Part shown: one piece after another, positions 1 through 8,122 of the stretch | Position numbering within the stretch: position 1 is the stretch's first letter | Layout: each line of letters starts with the position of its first letter | NCBI GenBank assembly: GCA_900544725.1 | Contig: UQWK01000021.1 | Coordinates: forward strand, 1 to 34,676 | Length of the DNA stretch: 34,676 nucleotides | Reading direction: 5' to 3' | Source: an uncultured Collinsella sp. | GTDB taxonomy: Bacteria; Actinomycetota; Coriobacteriia; Coriobacteriales; Coriobacteriaceae | Position numbers and translations under genes: made by a program | Notes under the pieces: model-generated | The model's database searches: none | The model's input: the letters and a program-made list of their open reading frames with translations, nothing else | Told to the model about the DNA's origin: nothing

Positions 1-10
1 ACGCTGCGCA

Positions 11-102
11 CCATTCAGGCGAGCGATTTGCCTTTCAATCGTCGGCTGCGGGCAAAAGCCCAGCAGCCTCCTCTTTCAAGGCAACTCACTTCGTCTGAAT
101 GG
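11..102. other. Nested hairpin upstream of hypE
   Basis: This gene-free stretch folds into three nested perfect stems: CCATTCAG (11-18) with CTGAATGG (95-102), TTGCCTT (28-34) with AAGGCAA (78-84), and GGCTGCGGGC (44-53) with GCCC-a-GCAGCC (58-68) around an AAAA loop. It may be the terminator of an unseen upstream gene or a palindromic repeat. Reading frame 1 is open from base 1 to a stop at 121-123 but resembles nothing I recognise. The bases between the hairpin and hypE (103-180) show only the hypE ribosome site. Confidence 0.5.
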
Positions 103-180
103 CGCTCGCTGACTTTTACTTAACATCGATTCTGCCACACTCGGCTATTGCCGATTCCACCCACGATTGGAGTTTTCGAT

Positions 181-1215
181 ATGTCCCGTACTGCCACCGA
201 TAGCACTGTCCTGCTGGGCCACGGCTCCGGCGGCCAGATGATGAAGCGCATTATCGATGAGGTCTTTCTGGATGCCTTTGGGTCGCCCGAGCTGCTTGCG
301 GGCAACGATGCCGGCGTCGCCGCGCTGCCCGCAAGCGGGCGAATCGCCATGTCGACCGACAGCTTTGTGGTAACGCCGCAGTTCTTCCCCGGCGGCAATA
401 TCGGCCGCCTCGCCGTATGCGGAACCGTCAACGACGTCGCGACCTCGGGCGCTAACGTGCGCCACCTCTCATGCGGCTTTATCCTCGAAGAGGGCTATCC
501 CATGGACAAGCTGCGCCAGATCGTGCAGACCATGGCCGAAACAGCGCGCGAGGCGGGCGTGTCCATAATCACCGGCGACACCAAGGTGGTCGAGCGTGGA
601 GGTGCCGACGGCGTCTACATCAATACCGCCGGCGTGGGCGAGGTGCCCGCAGGCGTGACGCTCAGCGGTGCAAACTGCCGGCCCGGCGACGTCGTCCTGG
701 TCTCAGGCACGCTAGGCGACCACGGCATCGCCATCATGAGCCAGCGCGAGGGCTTGGCGTTTTCGAGCAACATCGAAAGCGACGCTGCGCCACTCAATCA
801 TCTGATTGCCGACGTGCTCGCCGCCGCCCCCGACACCCGCTGCTTCCGCGACCCCACGCGCGGCGGCCTGGCATCCACGCTCAACGAGTTTGCCCAGGCC
901 AGCGGCGTTGCCATGGAGATCGACGAGGATGCCGTGCCCGTGCGCCCCGACGTGCAGGCCGCCTGCGAGATGCTCGGCTACGATGTGCTGCAGGTGGCAA
1001 ACGAGGGCAAGATGGTTGCCGTGGTGCCGGCCGAGCAGGCCGATGCCGCGCTGGCCGCCATGCGCGCCGCCCGCTACGGCGAGAATGCCGCCATTATCGG
1101 TCGCGTGCTGCCGCTTGCCGAGGACACCCGCCCCGCCGTACGCGTGCGCACCGGCTGGGGATCGACCCGCATCCTCGACATGCTCGTGGGAGAGCAGCTG
1201 CCTAGGATTTGCTAA
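181..1215 (+). CDS. hypE: Hydrogenase maturation protein HypE
   Basis: HypE helps build the CN ligands of the [NiFe]-hydrogenase iron centre in the cytoplasm. It takes a carbamoyl group from HypF on its C-terminal Cys, dehydrates it to thiocyanate using ATP, and passes cyanide to the HypC-HypD complex. The 344-residue protein has the family's usual length. It opens with an LLGHGSGG motif, has the PurM/AIR-synthase-like fold signals (GNDAGV, STDSFVV, TGDTKVV, RDPTRGGLA), and ends in the diagnostic PRIC with the reactive Cys344. I chose ATG 181 because GGAG (169-172) lies 8 bases upstream; a TTG at 148 in the same frame has no such site. The last 59 bases recur at 8123-8181. No other hyp or hydrogenase gene lies downstream, so any partners must be upstream or elsewhere. 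Confidence 0.95.
   Translation: MSRTATDSTVLLGHGSGGQMMKRIIDEVFLDAFGSPELLAGNDAGVAALPASGRIAMSTDSFVVTPQFFPGGNIGRLAVCGTVNDVATSGANVRHLSCGFILEEGYPMDKLRQIVQTMAETAREAGVSIITGDTKVVERGGADGVYINTAGVGEVPAGVTLSGANCRPGDVVLVSGTLGDHGIAIMSQREGLAFSSNIESDAAPLNHLIADVLAAAPDTRCFRDPTRGGLASTLNEFAQASGVAMEIDEDAVPVRPDVQAACEMLGYDVLQVANEGKMVAVVPAEQADAALAAMRAARYGENAAIIGRVLPLAEDTRPAVRVRTGWGSTRILDMLVGEQLPRIC
1157..1215 (+). repeat. Direct repeat, left copy (hypE 3' end)
   Basis: The last 59 bases of hypE match 8123-8181 at 54 of 59 positions in the same orientation (constant offset 6966). Differences are at 1161, 1188, 1203, 1206 and 1215. The two copies bracket the entire PTS block. Confidence 0.9.
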
Positions 1216-1276
1216 CGACGGCATCCGCGCGCCACTGCGCTTTGAACAATGAGCTTTTTATCAGCTCAGCACAAGA

Positions 1277-1312
1277 GACCCACGCGACCGAATCGAATCG
1301 GTCGCGTGGGTC
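1277..1312. terminator. Convergent terminator hairpin after hypE
   Basis: A perfect 14-bp stem, GACCCACGCGACCG (1277-1290) with its complement (1299-1312), encloses an 8-base loop. It sits between hypE (+) and the convergent membrane-protein gene (-). CTTGCATTT follows on the plus strand, a weak U-tract, so it most likely ends hypE transcription and may serve both strands. Confidence 0.75.
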
Positions 1313-1338
1313 CTTGCATTTGCGAGCTTTGCCGTTAT

Positions 1339-1779
1339 CTACGCTCGGAACTTTGGATACGTCAGTAGCACGAGCGCGACGCTCACGCCCAGCTGTATGA
1401 GAATCTGGCGCACGTCGCCGACGCCTCCAAGCGCCACGGCGCGAACCAGGTTGGCGATGCCGAGCGGCATGCCGCCGACAAACCAGAGCGAGAGGCCCAG
1501 CAGCGCCTTGTCGCCCATACCGGGTTCAAAGGGTACCGAGGCCACCACCGCCCGATATGCCCGCACCTCAGAGAAGATCAACGCCACGATAAGTAGCAAG
1601 GTAACGAGCATCGACGCAATCGAAGCAGAGGACGCCGCAGAGCCCGTAAGCCCGCCCACGGTCGCGTCCATAAGCAGAACGCCGCCCGCATAGATCAACG
1701 ACATGACCCCCAGGGCCGTGAGAGCCGAGCGTGCCCCGGCGCGTCCCATGCCCCTAACACCGACGTTTCTTGCCCCCAT
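1339..1779 (-). CDS. Small four-helix membrane protein, unknown function
   Basis: I do not recognise the family. The 146-residue product is a polytopic inner-membrane protein with about four hydrophobic segments (roughly residues 19-37, 51-69, 92-110, 123-141). A basic, glycine/arginine-rich N-terminus (MGARNVGVRGMGRAG) should stay in the cytoplasm. The start at 1779 is supported by AGGGAGG 6 bases upstream; an in-frame start at 1818 would run through a GC hairpin and lacks a site. It lies 111 bases downstream of the HPr gene on the same strand with a hairpin between, so it may be the distal gene of the PTS operon or have its own promoter. It shows no sign of being a PTS subunit. Confidence 0.7.
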   Translation of the reverse strand: MGARNVGVRGMGRAGARSALTALGVMSLIYAGGVLLMDATVGGLTGSAASSASIASMLVTLLLIVALIFSEVRAYRAVVASVPFEPGMGDKALLGLSLWFVGGMPLGIANLVRAVALGGVGDVRQILIQLGVSVALVLLTYPKFRA

Positions 1780-1800
1780 CGTTAACCTCCCTAAAGCAAG

Positions 1801-1828
1801 GGGCCCACCGGCACGCACCGGCGGGCCC
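1801..1828 (-). terminator. GC hairpin between HPr gene and membrane gene
   Basis: GGGCCCACCGG (1801-1811) pairs with CCGGCGGGCCC (1818-1828), with one mismatch and a 6-base loop. It lies between the HPr stop codon and the next leftward gene. No run of T follows, so it could be a partial terminator or an mRNA-stabilising hairpin. Confidence 0.45.
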
Positions 1829-1890
1829 GTCTATCTGGGGCCAGCCCACTCCGGATGACCCCAAAAAACATCGACGCGGCTTTTGCCCGC

Positions 1891-2157
1891 CTACTCCCCG
1901 CAGCCGCTCTCGATAAGCGCCACGAGGGCATCGACGGCGGCCGCCTCGTCGGCGCCGTCGGCTGCGATCTCAATCTCGCAACCACAGGCCATTCCCAGGC
2001 TCATAACCATCAGGATTGACTTGGCGTCTTTGGCGTCTTCGCCCACCTTGCCAACGGTAATCGAGCTCTCGTACTTGCTCGCCTCCTGCACAAACAGCGA
2101 TGCGGGGCGCGCGTGGATGCCGCTCGGATTCTTGACGACCGTCGTCTTGGAAACCAT
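1891..2157 (-). CDS. HPr family phosphocarrier protein
   Basis: HPr carries phosphate from enzyme I to sugar-specific IIA proteins. The 88-residue protein has the phosphorylated His15 in GIHARPAS and the regulatory serine region KDAKSILMVMSLG (Ser47, corresponding to Ser46 of Bacillus HPr). Ser47 is the site HPr kinase would modify for catabolite control in low-GC Gram-positives. AAGGAG lies 5 bases before the ATG. The gene starts 9 bases after the glucosidase stop and is clearly in the same operon. General HPr is usually encoded with enzyme I, so a copy at the end of a sugar operon suggests a dedicated or extra phosphocarrier; no enzyme I gene is in this window. Confidence 0.93.
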   Translation of the reverse strand: MVSKTTVVKNPSGIHARPASLFVQEASKYESSITVGKVGEDAKDAKSILMVMSLGMACGCEIEIAADGADEAAAVDALVALIESGCGE

Positions 2158-2166
2158 CTCTGCTCC

Positions 2167-3705
2167 TTACTCCACCACGATGTTATCGGTTGCGGTGTCG
2201 GCGCCGTTGCTGGCGATGAGCTTCTTGTAGTAGAAGAAGCTCTTCTTCTTGCCGCGCTTACCGGTGCCGTTGCCATGGTCGTCCTGGTCGACCGAGATCT
2301 GGCCGTAACGTTTGGCCATCTCGGACGTACCAGAGCTGATGAGATCAATGGGGCCCCACCAGGCATAACCAAAGACGTCGACACCGTCGAGAATCGCCTG
2401 GTGCATTTGCTTGACATGCTCTTTCATGTACTCGATATGCGCGTCGTCGTCACAGTAGCCGTTCTCGTCGCGGTTCTCGGTCATGCCGTTGCCGTTCTCG
2501 GCGATGAAGATCGGCAGGTGGTAGCGATCGTAGATGTGGTTGAGCGTGATGCGGAAGCCCACGGGATCGATCGGCCAGCCCCACTCGGTCATCTCGAGAT
2601 ACTGGTTCTTGATCTCGGTAAGCAGCTTGCCGGAGGGCTCCGGGGACACCTTGCCCTTGTAGCGCATGATGTAGGTCATGTAGTAGCTGATGGAGATGTA
2701 GTCCACCACGCCGGCCTTGAGGGTCTCGAGATCGCCGTCCTCCATCTTGATATCGACACCGTAGTCGCGGAAGAAGCGCTTTACGTAGTAGGGATACTCA
2801 CCCTTGGCCTGGACATCGGTGAAGAACCAGTTGAAGTGGTCCTCAAAGAGCACCTGGAGCTGGTCTTCCGGCTTGGAGGTCTCGGCATAGTTCTCAAGAC
2901 GGCAGAGCATGTTGCCGATGTGGGCCTCGGGGTCGATCTCGCGCAGCTTGATAACGGCCTTGGCGGAAGCCACGAGCTGGTTGTGAGCGACCTGGAACTT
3001 CTCGGGCCAGCGGCCGGCATAGGGGTTGGATCCGTCTTCCTTCTCATCCCAGATCACGCCGCAGCAGGTGCAAGGGTTGGCGTAGACGTGGTTGATCTCG
3101 TTGAAGGTCATCCAATACTTGACCTTGCCCTTGTAGCGGCGGAAAAGCGTCTCGGCATAGCGCTCAAAGGCATCGACCACGTGACGGCTCGCAAACCCGT
3201 TGTACTCCTCTGCCAGGTGAAGCGGCATGTCAAAGTGGTTGAGGGTAACCATGGGCTCGATACCGTGCTTATGGCACTCGTCAAAGACCTTGTCGTAGAA
3301 GGCCAGGCCCTCCTCGTTGGGTAGGGCGTCGTCACCGTTAGGGAAGATACGGCTCCAGGAGATGCTCATGCGAAAGACGCCAAAGCCCATCTCGCCCAAA
3401 AGCGCGATGTCTTCCTTGTAGGTGTGGTAGAAGTCGATGCCGCGGCGCTTGGGGAAATCGTAGGCCATCTCGTCTGCCTTGCGGGCTGCGAGCGACTGAC
3501 GCGTGACGGAGTTGAGCGGACCGCCCTCGACGATGCCCTCGCGGGCGCAGGTCTCGCGGTCGAGCAGAATCACATAGTCGGAGACCGCCGGGCCGCGGCC
3601 ACCCTCGTTCCATGCGCCCTCAATCTGGTTGGCAGCGGTAGCGCCGCCCCAGAGAAAGCCCTTGGGAAACGCCTCGCCAAAGTCATATGTAGAAAGGTCA
3701 ATCAT
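2167..3705 (-). CDS. GH1 6-phospho-beta-glucosidase
   Basis: This cytoplasmic enzyme should hydrolyse 6-phospho-beta-glucosides (such as cellobiose 6-phosphate) delivered by the adjacent PTS. The 512-residue GH1 protein has the N-terminal FPKGFLWGGATAANQIEG motif, the acid/base Glu203 in TFNEIN and the nucleophile Glu403 in FIAENGNG. It also has the 6-phosphate-binding cluster SSGTSEMAKRYG (Ser457/458, Lys465, Tyr467), which separates phospho-glucosidases from plain glucosidases. It is slightly longer than the usual 470-480 residues and ends in a short polar tail. An AGG-containing site lies before ATG 3705. It sits between the IIA gene and the HPr gene. The exact sugar (cellobiose, lichenan oligomer, aryl glucoside) is not fixed by sequence. 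A broken paralogue lies at 28016-29047. Confidence 0.93.
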   Translation of the reverse strand: MIDLSTYDFGEAFPKGFLWGGATAANQIEGAWNEGGRGPAVSDYVILLDRETCAREGIVEGGPLNSVTRQSLAARKADEMAYDFPKRRGIDFYHTYKEDIALLGEMGFGVFRMSISWSRIFPNGDDALPNEEGLAFYDKVFDECHKHGIEPMVTLNHFDMPLHLAEEYNGFASRHVVDAFERYAETLFRRYKGKVKYWMTFNEINHVYANPCTCCGVIWDEKEDGSNPYAGRWPEKFQVAHNQLVASAKAVIKLREIDPEAHIGNMLCRLENYAETSKPEDQLQVLFEDHFNWFFTDVQAKGEYPYYVKRFFRDYGVDIKMEDGDLETLKAGVVDYISISYYMTYIMRYKGKVSPEPSGKLLTEIKNQYLEMTEWGWPIDPVGFRITLNHIYDRYHLPIFIAENGNGMTENRDENGYCDDDAHIEYMKEHVKQMHQAILDGVDVFGYAWWGPIDLISSGTSEMAKRYGQISVDQDDHGNGTGKRGKKKSFFYYKKLIASNGADTATDNIVVE

Positions 3706-3739
3706 GGTATGTCCTCATCTCTCTTGGTTGGGTTGGGAT

Positions 3740-3763
3740 GCGGGCCGCAGGGGCACGGCCCGC
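3740..3763 (-). other. Intercistronic hairpin between IIA and glucosidase genes
   Basis: GCGGGCC (3740-3746) pairs with GGCCCGC (3757-3763) in the 72-base gap between the IIA stop and the glucosidase start. A similar hairpin lies in the gap before IIA (4123-4132 with 4141-4150). No T-run follows either, so they may adjust relative expression or mRNA decay within the operon. Confidence 0.4.
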
Positions 3764-3777
3764 GATCGGGGGACGTA

Positions 3778-4104
3778 TTAACGGGCGGCCAGTGCGCGCA
3801 CCACAGGCATCATTTTTTTGGCCATGTGCAGCTCGGCGCTGATGGTCATGAGCGTATCCTGGGCGTGCACGAATAGCAGGGAGTACTCGACCTCCTCACC
3901 GCCCGCCTGGCGCTGGATCATCTCGGTCTGCGCCTTGTGCGCATCGAGAATCTTGGCGTCGGCCTCGGCAAGGTGCGCGTCCGCCGCATCGAAATCGAAC
4001 TCCGCCAGAGCGTCCATCGCCTTGTCGATACAGGCGCGACCGTCGCCGGCGTTGATGATGACGTTCATCGCGACTGCGGGAACGTTGATTGCTTCATCAG
4101 CCAT
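3778..4104 (-). CDS. PTS lactose/cellobiose-type IIA
   Basis: This cytoplasmic phosphotransfer subunit passes phosphate from HPr to IIB. The 108-residue all-helical protein belongs to the Lac/Cel IIA family. The active His is His80 in LLFVHAQDTLMT; the family consensus is HAQDHLM, so Thr replaces the usual second His. I chose the second of two adjacent ATGs (4104) because AAGGAGG ends 5 bases before it; the longer frame starting at 4167 lacks support. It lies between the IIC and glucosidase genes, as in the Bacillus licBCAH order. The His-to-Thr change next to the active site is a minor oddity and is not expected to abolish activity. Confidence 0.93.
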   Translation of the reverse strand: MADEAINVPAVAMNVIINAGDGRACIDKAMDALAEFDFDAADAHLAEADAKILDAHKAQTEMIQRQAGGEEVEYSLLFVHAQDTLMTISAELHMAKKMMPVVRALAAR

Positions 4105-4200
4105 CATGGCCTCCTTCTCTTGGGTGCCAGCCGCCTTCACGGCCGGCACCGAATCATCTGGTAGCAACTAGGCGACGGACTCTGGGTCGCCCATAGGGGT

Positions 4201-5508
4201 TTACTCGGCGGCAGCAGCGGCAGCGGCCTTGGCGGCCTTCTTAGCTGCCTTCTTTGCAGCCTTCTCGGCAGCCTGCTCTTCCTCGACCTTGCATTGATAG
4301 TTGTCGGCCGCCTTGAAGAACGGGAACCAGAGAATCGCGGCGATCAGCAGGTTCACGCAAACCAGGGCAACGTTGCGAATATCGCCACCGGACATAAAGA
4401 ACGCCGAGACAGCATTGGGCAGGAAGTTCATGTCGAAATTCTCAACGTGAAGGCTCGCCCAGCCCATGCTCATCCACAGATAGGCGTTGGCCGGCAGGAT
4501 GATGGATTGAAGCACCATAGGGATGAACATGAAGGGGTTGGCAACGATCGTGGAAAACACGAGCGGCTCGTTGATATTGAACAGAGACGGGACGAGCGTG
4601 GCACGACCGAGCATTTTGTTCTTCTTAGACTTGGCGAAAAGCATGTAGAAAGCCAGCGGGAGCGTGGCGCCCTCGCCGCCGATCATAATGTAGCGAGTAA
4701 GGCCGTAGGCGTTGATGTTCGTCGGGGTGAGACCGGCGGCATATGCAGCCATATTCTCGGCAAGGGCGGATTTTTGGATGGACTGCAGGATGGGCGCGAA
4801 GACCCAGCCGGAGATGCCGAAGAAATAGAAGGTGTCCATGACGAGCGGAAGCGCGATAGTGCCGGGGAGCGTCTGAGCAAAACCGGTGACGGGCGACAGG
4901 ATGATCGCAACGGCGCCAAAGACGTCAACCTGAAGGATGCTGGTGAAGATCCACGCAATGAAGAGCGACAGCAAGACGGCGATGATGTTATCAAACCAGT
5001 TCTTGACAAAGTCGGGGACCATGCTGTCCTCCGAGAAGAACGTCATGCGAGCCATGCGTTTGTAGATGAAGCCCACGACAAAGCCCACAACCATGGCGGT
5101 GAACATACCACCGGCGCCGAACTTGGGCATCTGAAAAACGTAACCGTCCTCAGTGATCGCAGGATTCATACACAGCATGAAGGTGCCTATACCGGTGAAA
5201 CCGGCGATCATGCTGCGGTCTTTGCGATCTTCCTTAACCGCGACGTTGTGCGGAATGATAAACGCCATGAACAGGCCAACGAGACCGAAGCTGAACGTCG
5301 TGAGTGGCGACAGATCGGGGAGCGTCGGGACAAAACGACGGATGATGTTCCAAAGACTCGGAATTGCCGAAACCATAGAGAAGGGAACGATGTAGAGGAT
5401 CGCGTCGGAGATGATGCCGAACCAATAAGTTGAGGTAAGCTTGTTCATCACGGGGACGACATGCTCGGTGATCCATGCCTGGACCGCTTCCATGAACTTT
5501 AGCAGCAT
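4201..5508 (-). CDS. PTS lactose/cellobiose-type IIC permease
   Basis: This is the membrane channel that takes up and phosphorylates the beta-glucoside. The 435-residue protein has about ten hydrophobic segments and the family motifs MIGGEGATLPLAFYML and SLFNINEPLVFSTIVANP, the latter holding the conserved substrate-region Glu of CelB/LicC proteins. It ends in an unusual charged tail rich in Ala and Lys (about the last 27 residues), probably a cytoplasmic helix. AGGAGG lies 7 bases before the ATG, and the start is 11 bases downstream of the IIB stop. A 96-base gap with a hairpin separates it from IIA. It works with the separate IIA and IIB proteins encoded on either side. Confidence 0.95.
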   Translation of the reverse strand: MLLKFMEAVQAWITEHVVPVMNKLTSTYWFGIISDAILYIVPFSMVSAIPSLWNIIRRFVPTLPDLSPLTTFSFGLVGLFMAFIIPHNVAVKEDRKDRSMIAGFTGIGTFMLCMNPAITEDGYVFQMPKFGAGGMFTAMVVGFVVGFIYKRMARMTFFSEDSMVPDFVKNWFDNIIAVLLSLFIAWIFTSILQVDVFGAVAIILSPVTGFAQTLPGTIALPLVMDTFYFFGISGWVFAPILQSIQKSALAENMAAYAAGLTPTNINAYGLTRYIMIGGEGATLPLAFYMLFAKSKKNKMLGRATLVPSLFNINEPLVFSTIVANPFMFIPMVLQSIILPANAYLWMSMGWASLHVENFDMNFLPNAVSAFFMSGGDIRNVALVCVNLLIAAILWFPFFKAADNYQCKVEEEQAAEKAAKKAAKKAAKAAAAAAAE

Positions 5509-5519
5509 GTTGTCCCCTC

Positions 5520-5849
5520 CTAGCCTTCGTCAAGCAGGTCGTAAGCATCCTCGAGGATGCTCTCGCCGTCGAGTGCCGCATAGTAATCCGGGTCGATGGC
5601 CATGACCTTCACGCCATGAGACGCCACCTGCGCCTGGATCTCGGGCACCTCGGAGGCGAAGTGCGGGCCGAGCAGGAGGACGTCGATCTTGTCGGCGTAG
5701 TCCATGATCTCGGACTTGCTGACTGCCTTGATAGTGCAGTCAAGGCCCTTGGACTTTGCGACCTTGCGCATGCCCGCCGCCATAAAGCCGGTCGAGGCGC
5801 CGATGCCGCAAGCGAGGAGAATGCGGACGGTACCGTTCTCATCTGCCAT
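5520..5849 (-). CDS. PTS lactose/cellobiose-type IIB
   Basis: This cytoplasmic subunit is phosphorylated on a cysteine by IIA and donates phosphate to the sugar in IIC. The 109-residue protein has the P-loop-like signature ILLACGIGASTGFMA with active Cys14. AAGGAG lies 7 bases before ATG 5849; the longer open frame to 6107 runs through the promoter region and is not coding. It is the first gene of the leftward PTS operon and is divergent from the regulator at 6152, with the shared control region 5850-6151 between them. Confidence 0.95.
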   Translation of the reverse strand: MADENGTVRILLACGIGASTGFMAAGMRKVAKSKGLDCTIKAVSKSEIMDYADKIDVLLLGPHFASEVPEIQAQVASHGVKVMAIDPDYYAALDGESILEDAYDLLDEG

Positions 5850-5961
5850 GGGGTACTCCTTTCCCAATAAGCGGGCCCAAGGCGGCTCCGATGCCACCAC
5901 GGTCCCCGCCGTGTTCTTGGGCGCCCGTGTCGACCCGGCCGCCCTTGACCGTAGCTGCACT

Positions 5962-6124
5962 ATACGTGGCGGAAGGTACTTGCCGCCAACCGTCTTTTTT
6001 CCGCATGGCGGCAAGGCGGGAATTTTTCCGCTTGCGCGGCAAGACGGGCGATTTTCCGCTTGGGCGGCAAATTGGAAAAGCTGCTCCACGCGGAGCTGAG
6101 ATACCATGGGGCGGTACGCCCCAT
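5962..6124. promoter_or_regulatory. Divergent control region with repeated CCGC/GCGG sites
   Basis: The 302-base gap between the PTS operon and its regulator holds three direct copies of a TTTTCCGC-N3/4-GCGGCAA unit, with CCGC at 6001, 6028 and 6056 (spacings 27 and 28 bases). A related inverse arrangement (GGCGGAA then TTGCCGCC) lies near 5969-5987. Farther right are GCTCC (6083-6087) with GGAGC (6092-6096) and a perfect ATGGGGCG-gta-CGCCCCAT palindrome (6106-6124), 27 bases before the regulator ATG. The phased inverted repeats look like operators, most simply for the adjacent PRD regulator. I cannot fix the promoter hexamers. Confidence 0.6.
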
Positions 6125-6151
6125 CTGCCGTTCATCTCTTGGAGGAAAGCC

Positions 6152-8122
6152 ATGGCGAGTGCCAAGCAGAACCGCATCAACCGCATGATCGACGTGCTCG
6201 AAAACAGCAGCTCATGGGTATCCTCCTCGATGCTTGCCGGCCTTTTAGGCGCAAGCGAGCGAAGCATCCGCAATTATGTTGCAGAGGTCAACGAAGCCGG
6301 TACCCGGCATATTGAATCGTCTAAAGAGGGCTATCGCCTTGCCGCGGCGGCACCGGCCACCGCCAGCGCTGCCGCAAGTCCTCGCGAGAACGTCGATGCC
6401 ATCCCCGCGAGTGCGGACACCAGACGCGACTTTACCATCTCCCGCCTTGTCAACGCATGCGGTGGACTCTCCGTCTTTGATATCTCCGATGAGCTCTTTA
6501 TCAGCGAGAGCACGTTTCAGAGCTCCGTGATGCCACAGGTGCGCGCGCTCGTGCGACAATTTGGCCTCAATGTCGAGACGCACGACTACCGTATGACGCT
6601 TACGGGGCGCGAGGCCGACAAGCGCAAGCTTCTCGGCCATATAGCCACCCACAATTCCTATGGATACTTCACCTCGACCAAGACGCTCGAGAACATGTTT
6701 CCCGGCTTTGACGTGCAGGCGACCCTCTCGAGCTTGGTCGAGATATGTCAGCGCTCGGACCTGTTTATCAACGACTACGCACTCTCCAACCTGCTTATGC
6801 ACCTGCTGGTGATCATCATCAGGCTCACCTCGAACAACGAGCTCAGCGAGGTAGACGGCGTCATCGACGGAGACGGCCTAGTGGAGCAGCTCGGGCAGCG
6901 CGAGCAGATCACGCACTGCGCCCAGCGCATCGCCGCCTACTTTGAGAAGCAGTTTGGCTGCGCGATTCCGCGCACCGATTTTCAGCAGATCCTGCTGCTT
7001 TTGGCGCTTTCCGTCGAGCGTTGCGATTTTGGCGACCTCAACCGCGAGGAGCTCGCGGGCATCATCGACCGCGATTTTGTGGACATGGTCCTGGGAATTC
7101 TCGACGAGTGCGGCGAGCGCTACAACCTACCACGCTTTATCGACGAGCCTATGCGCCTGCAGCTCGTCCTGCATATGTTTAACGCCTACCAGCGCGCTAT
7201 CTACCACGTAAGCTACCCCAACCCGCTCGCCGCGCAGATCAAAAGCGAGTACGCACCGGTCTACGACATGGCGGTCTATATCGCCCACCGCTTTTCGACC
7301 GCCATGGATGTTGAGGTGGGCGAGAACGAAATCGCATTTATCGCCTTTCACATCGGCGCCTATTTTGAGAAGTTCTCTGCACCCGATGGCGCCATCACCT
7401 GCACGGTGATTATCGAGGAGTACCACGATTTTGCACGCAGGCTCGTCGACGACCTCAAGGCCGAGTTTGGCGACGACATAAGTGTTGTTGCCGTGATGAG
7501 TTGCGATAACTACTTGGCCGATCCTCCCGAGTGCGACGTGGTGGTCACCACCATCGACGTGCCGGTTTGCGGCGGCAGCACCAAAATCTTGATCGGACCC
7601 ATCCTCACTAAGCAAAACGTGCGAAAGATCCGCGACCGGCTTTGCGCCATTCAAGAGCGTCGACGGCGCCTCTATGCCCAGGGCCTTTTGGGGCGTCTGC
7701 TGCAGCCGGGGCTGTTTATACGCAACGTGGACGCAGACGACGCTACAAGCTGCATCGACCGAATGGGGAAACTTTTGGCCGCTCAGGGGCTCGCAACGCC
7801 CGAGTATATCGCTGACGTGCATCTGCGTGAGAGCGTCTCGTCGACGGCGTTTACCGACAGCCTTGCCATACCCCACGCGATCTCGGTGTATCCCGAGCGT
7901 TCGTTTATCGCCGTGGCCCACAATGACGCCCCGATTCCCTGGGGACGCCACGACGTGCGGTTTGTGCTGCTCATAGGCATCGCGCAGGAGGACATGGGGC
8001 TCTTTAGAGATGTGCTCGACCTGATTATTGAGGTGTTCTCCTCGGTAGAGACAACGATGAGGCTCATGCAGACCGACACGTTCGAGGAGTTTCTGGCTGC
8101 GTTTACGCACGATATCGGGTAG
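6152..8122 (+). CDS. PRD-type PTS operon activator (LicR/CelR-like)
   Basis: This is a DNA-binding activator whose activity is set by PTS phosphorylation, probably controlling the divergent PTS operon. The 656-residue protein has an N-terminal HTH (residues 1-60, SSMLAGLLGASERSIRNYVAEVNEAG) and a second Mga-like HTH (about 95-150). Two PRDs follow (about 195-300 and 305-410, with candidate phospho-His217, His341 and His400), then a IIB-like domain (about 413-510) and a IIA type-2 domain (about 515-656) with His575 in LAIPHA. This is the LicR/MtlR layout, not the shorter RNA-binding BglG layout. GGAGG lies 6 bases before ATG 6152; an upstream frame start at 5891 falls in the control region. 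Its TAG stop is followed at once by the hypE remnant. Confidence 0.92.
   Translation: MASAKQNRINRMIDVLENSSSWVSSSMLAGLLGASERSIRNYVAEVNEAGTRHIESSKEGYRLAAAAPATASAAASPRENVDAIPASADTRRDFTISRLVNACGGLSVFDISDELFISESTFQSSVMPQVRALVRQFGLNVETHDYRMTLTGREADKRKLLGHIATHNSYGYFTSTKTLENMFPGFDVQATLSSLVEICQRSDLFINDYALSNLLMHLLVIIIRLTSNNELSEVDGVIDGDGLVEQLGQREQITHCAQRIAAYFEKQFGCAIPRTDFQQILLLLALSVERCDFGDLNREELAGIIDRDFVDMVLGILDECGERYNLPRFIDEPMRLQLVLHMFNAYQRAIYHVSYPNPLAAQIKSEYAPVYDMAVYIAHRFSTAMDVEVGENEIAFIAFHIGAYFEKFSAPDGAITCTVIIEEYHDFARRLVDDLKAEFGDDISVVAVMSCDNYLADPPECDVVVTTIDVPVCGGSTKILIGPILTKQNVRKIRDRLCAIQERRRRLYAQGLLGRLLQPGLFIRNVDADDATSCIDRMGKLLAAQGLATPEYIADVHLRESVSSTAFTDSLAIPHAISVYPERSFIAVAHNDAPIPWGRHDVRFVLLIGIAQEDMGLFRDVLDLIIEVFSSVETTMRLMQTDTFEEFLAAFTHDIG

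Noticed and set aside
471..1224. Long open frames overlapping hypE on both strands
   Set aside because: High GC content opens alternative frames; their products are Arg/Ala/His-rich with no family motif, while the HypE frame is complete and conserved.
2113..3324. 403-codon plus-strand frame across the glucosidase gene
   Set aside because: It is antisense to a clear GH1 gene, and its product (repeated VVEGH, VLGH) is typical of shadow translation.
1216..8122. Insertion sequence or prophage carrying the PTS block
   Set aside because: No transposase, integrase or phage gene lies between the direct repeats; only the repeat scar supports insertion.
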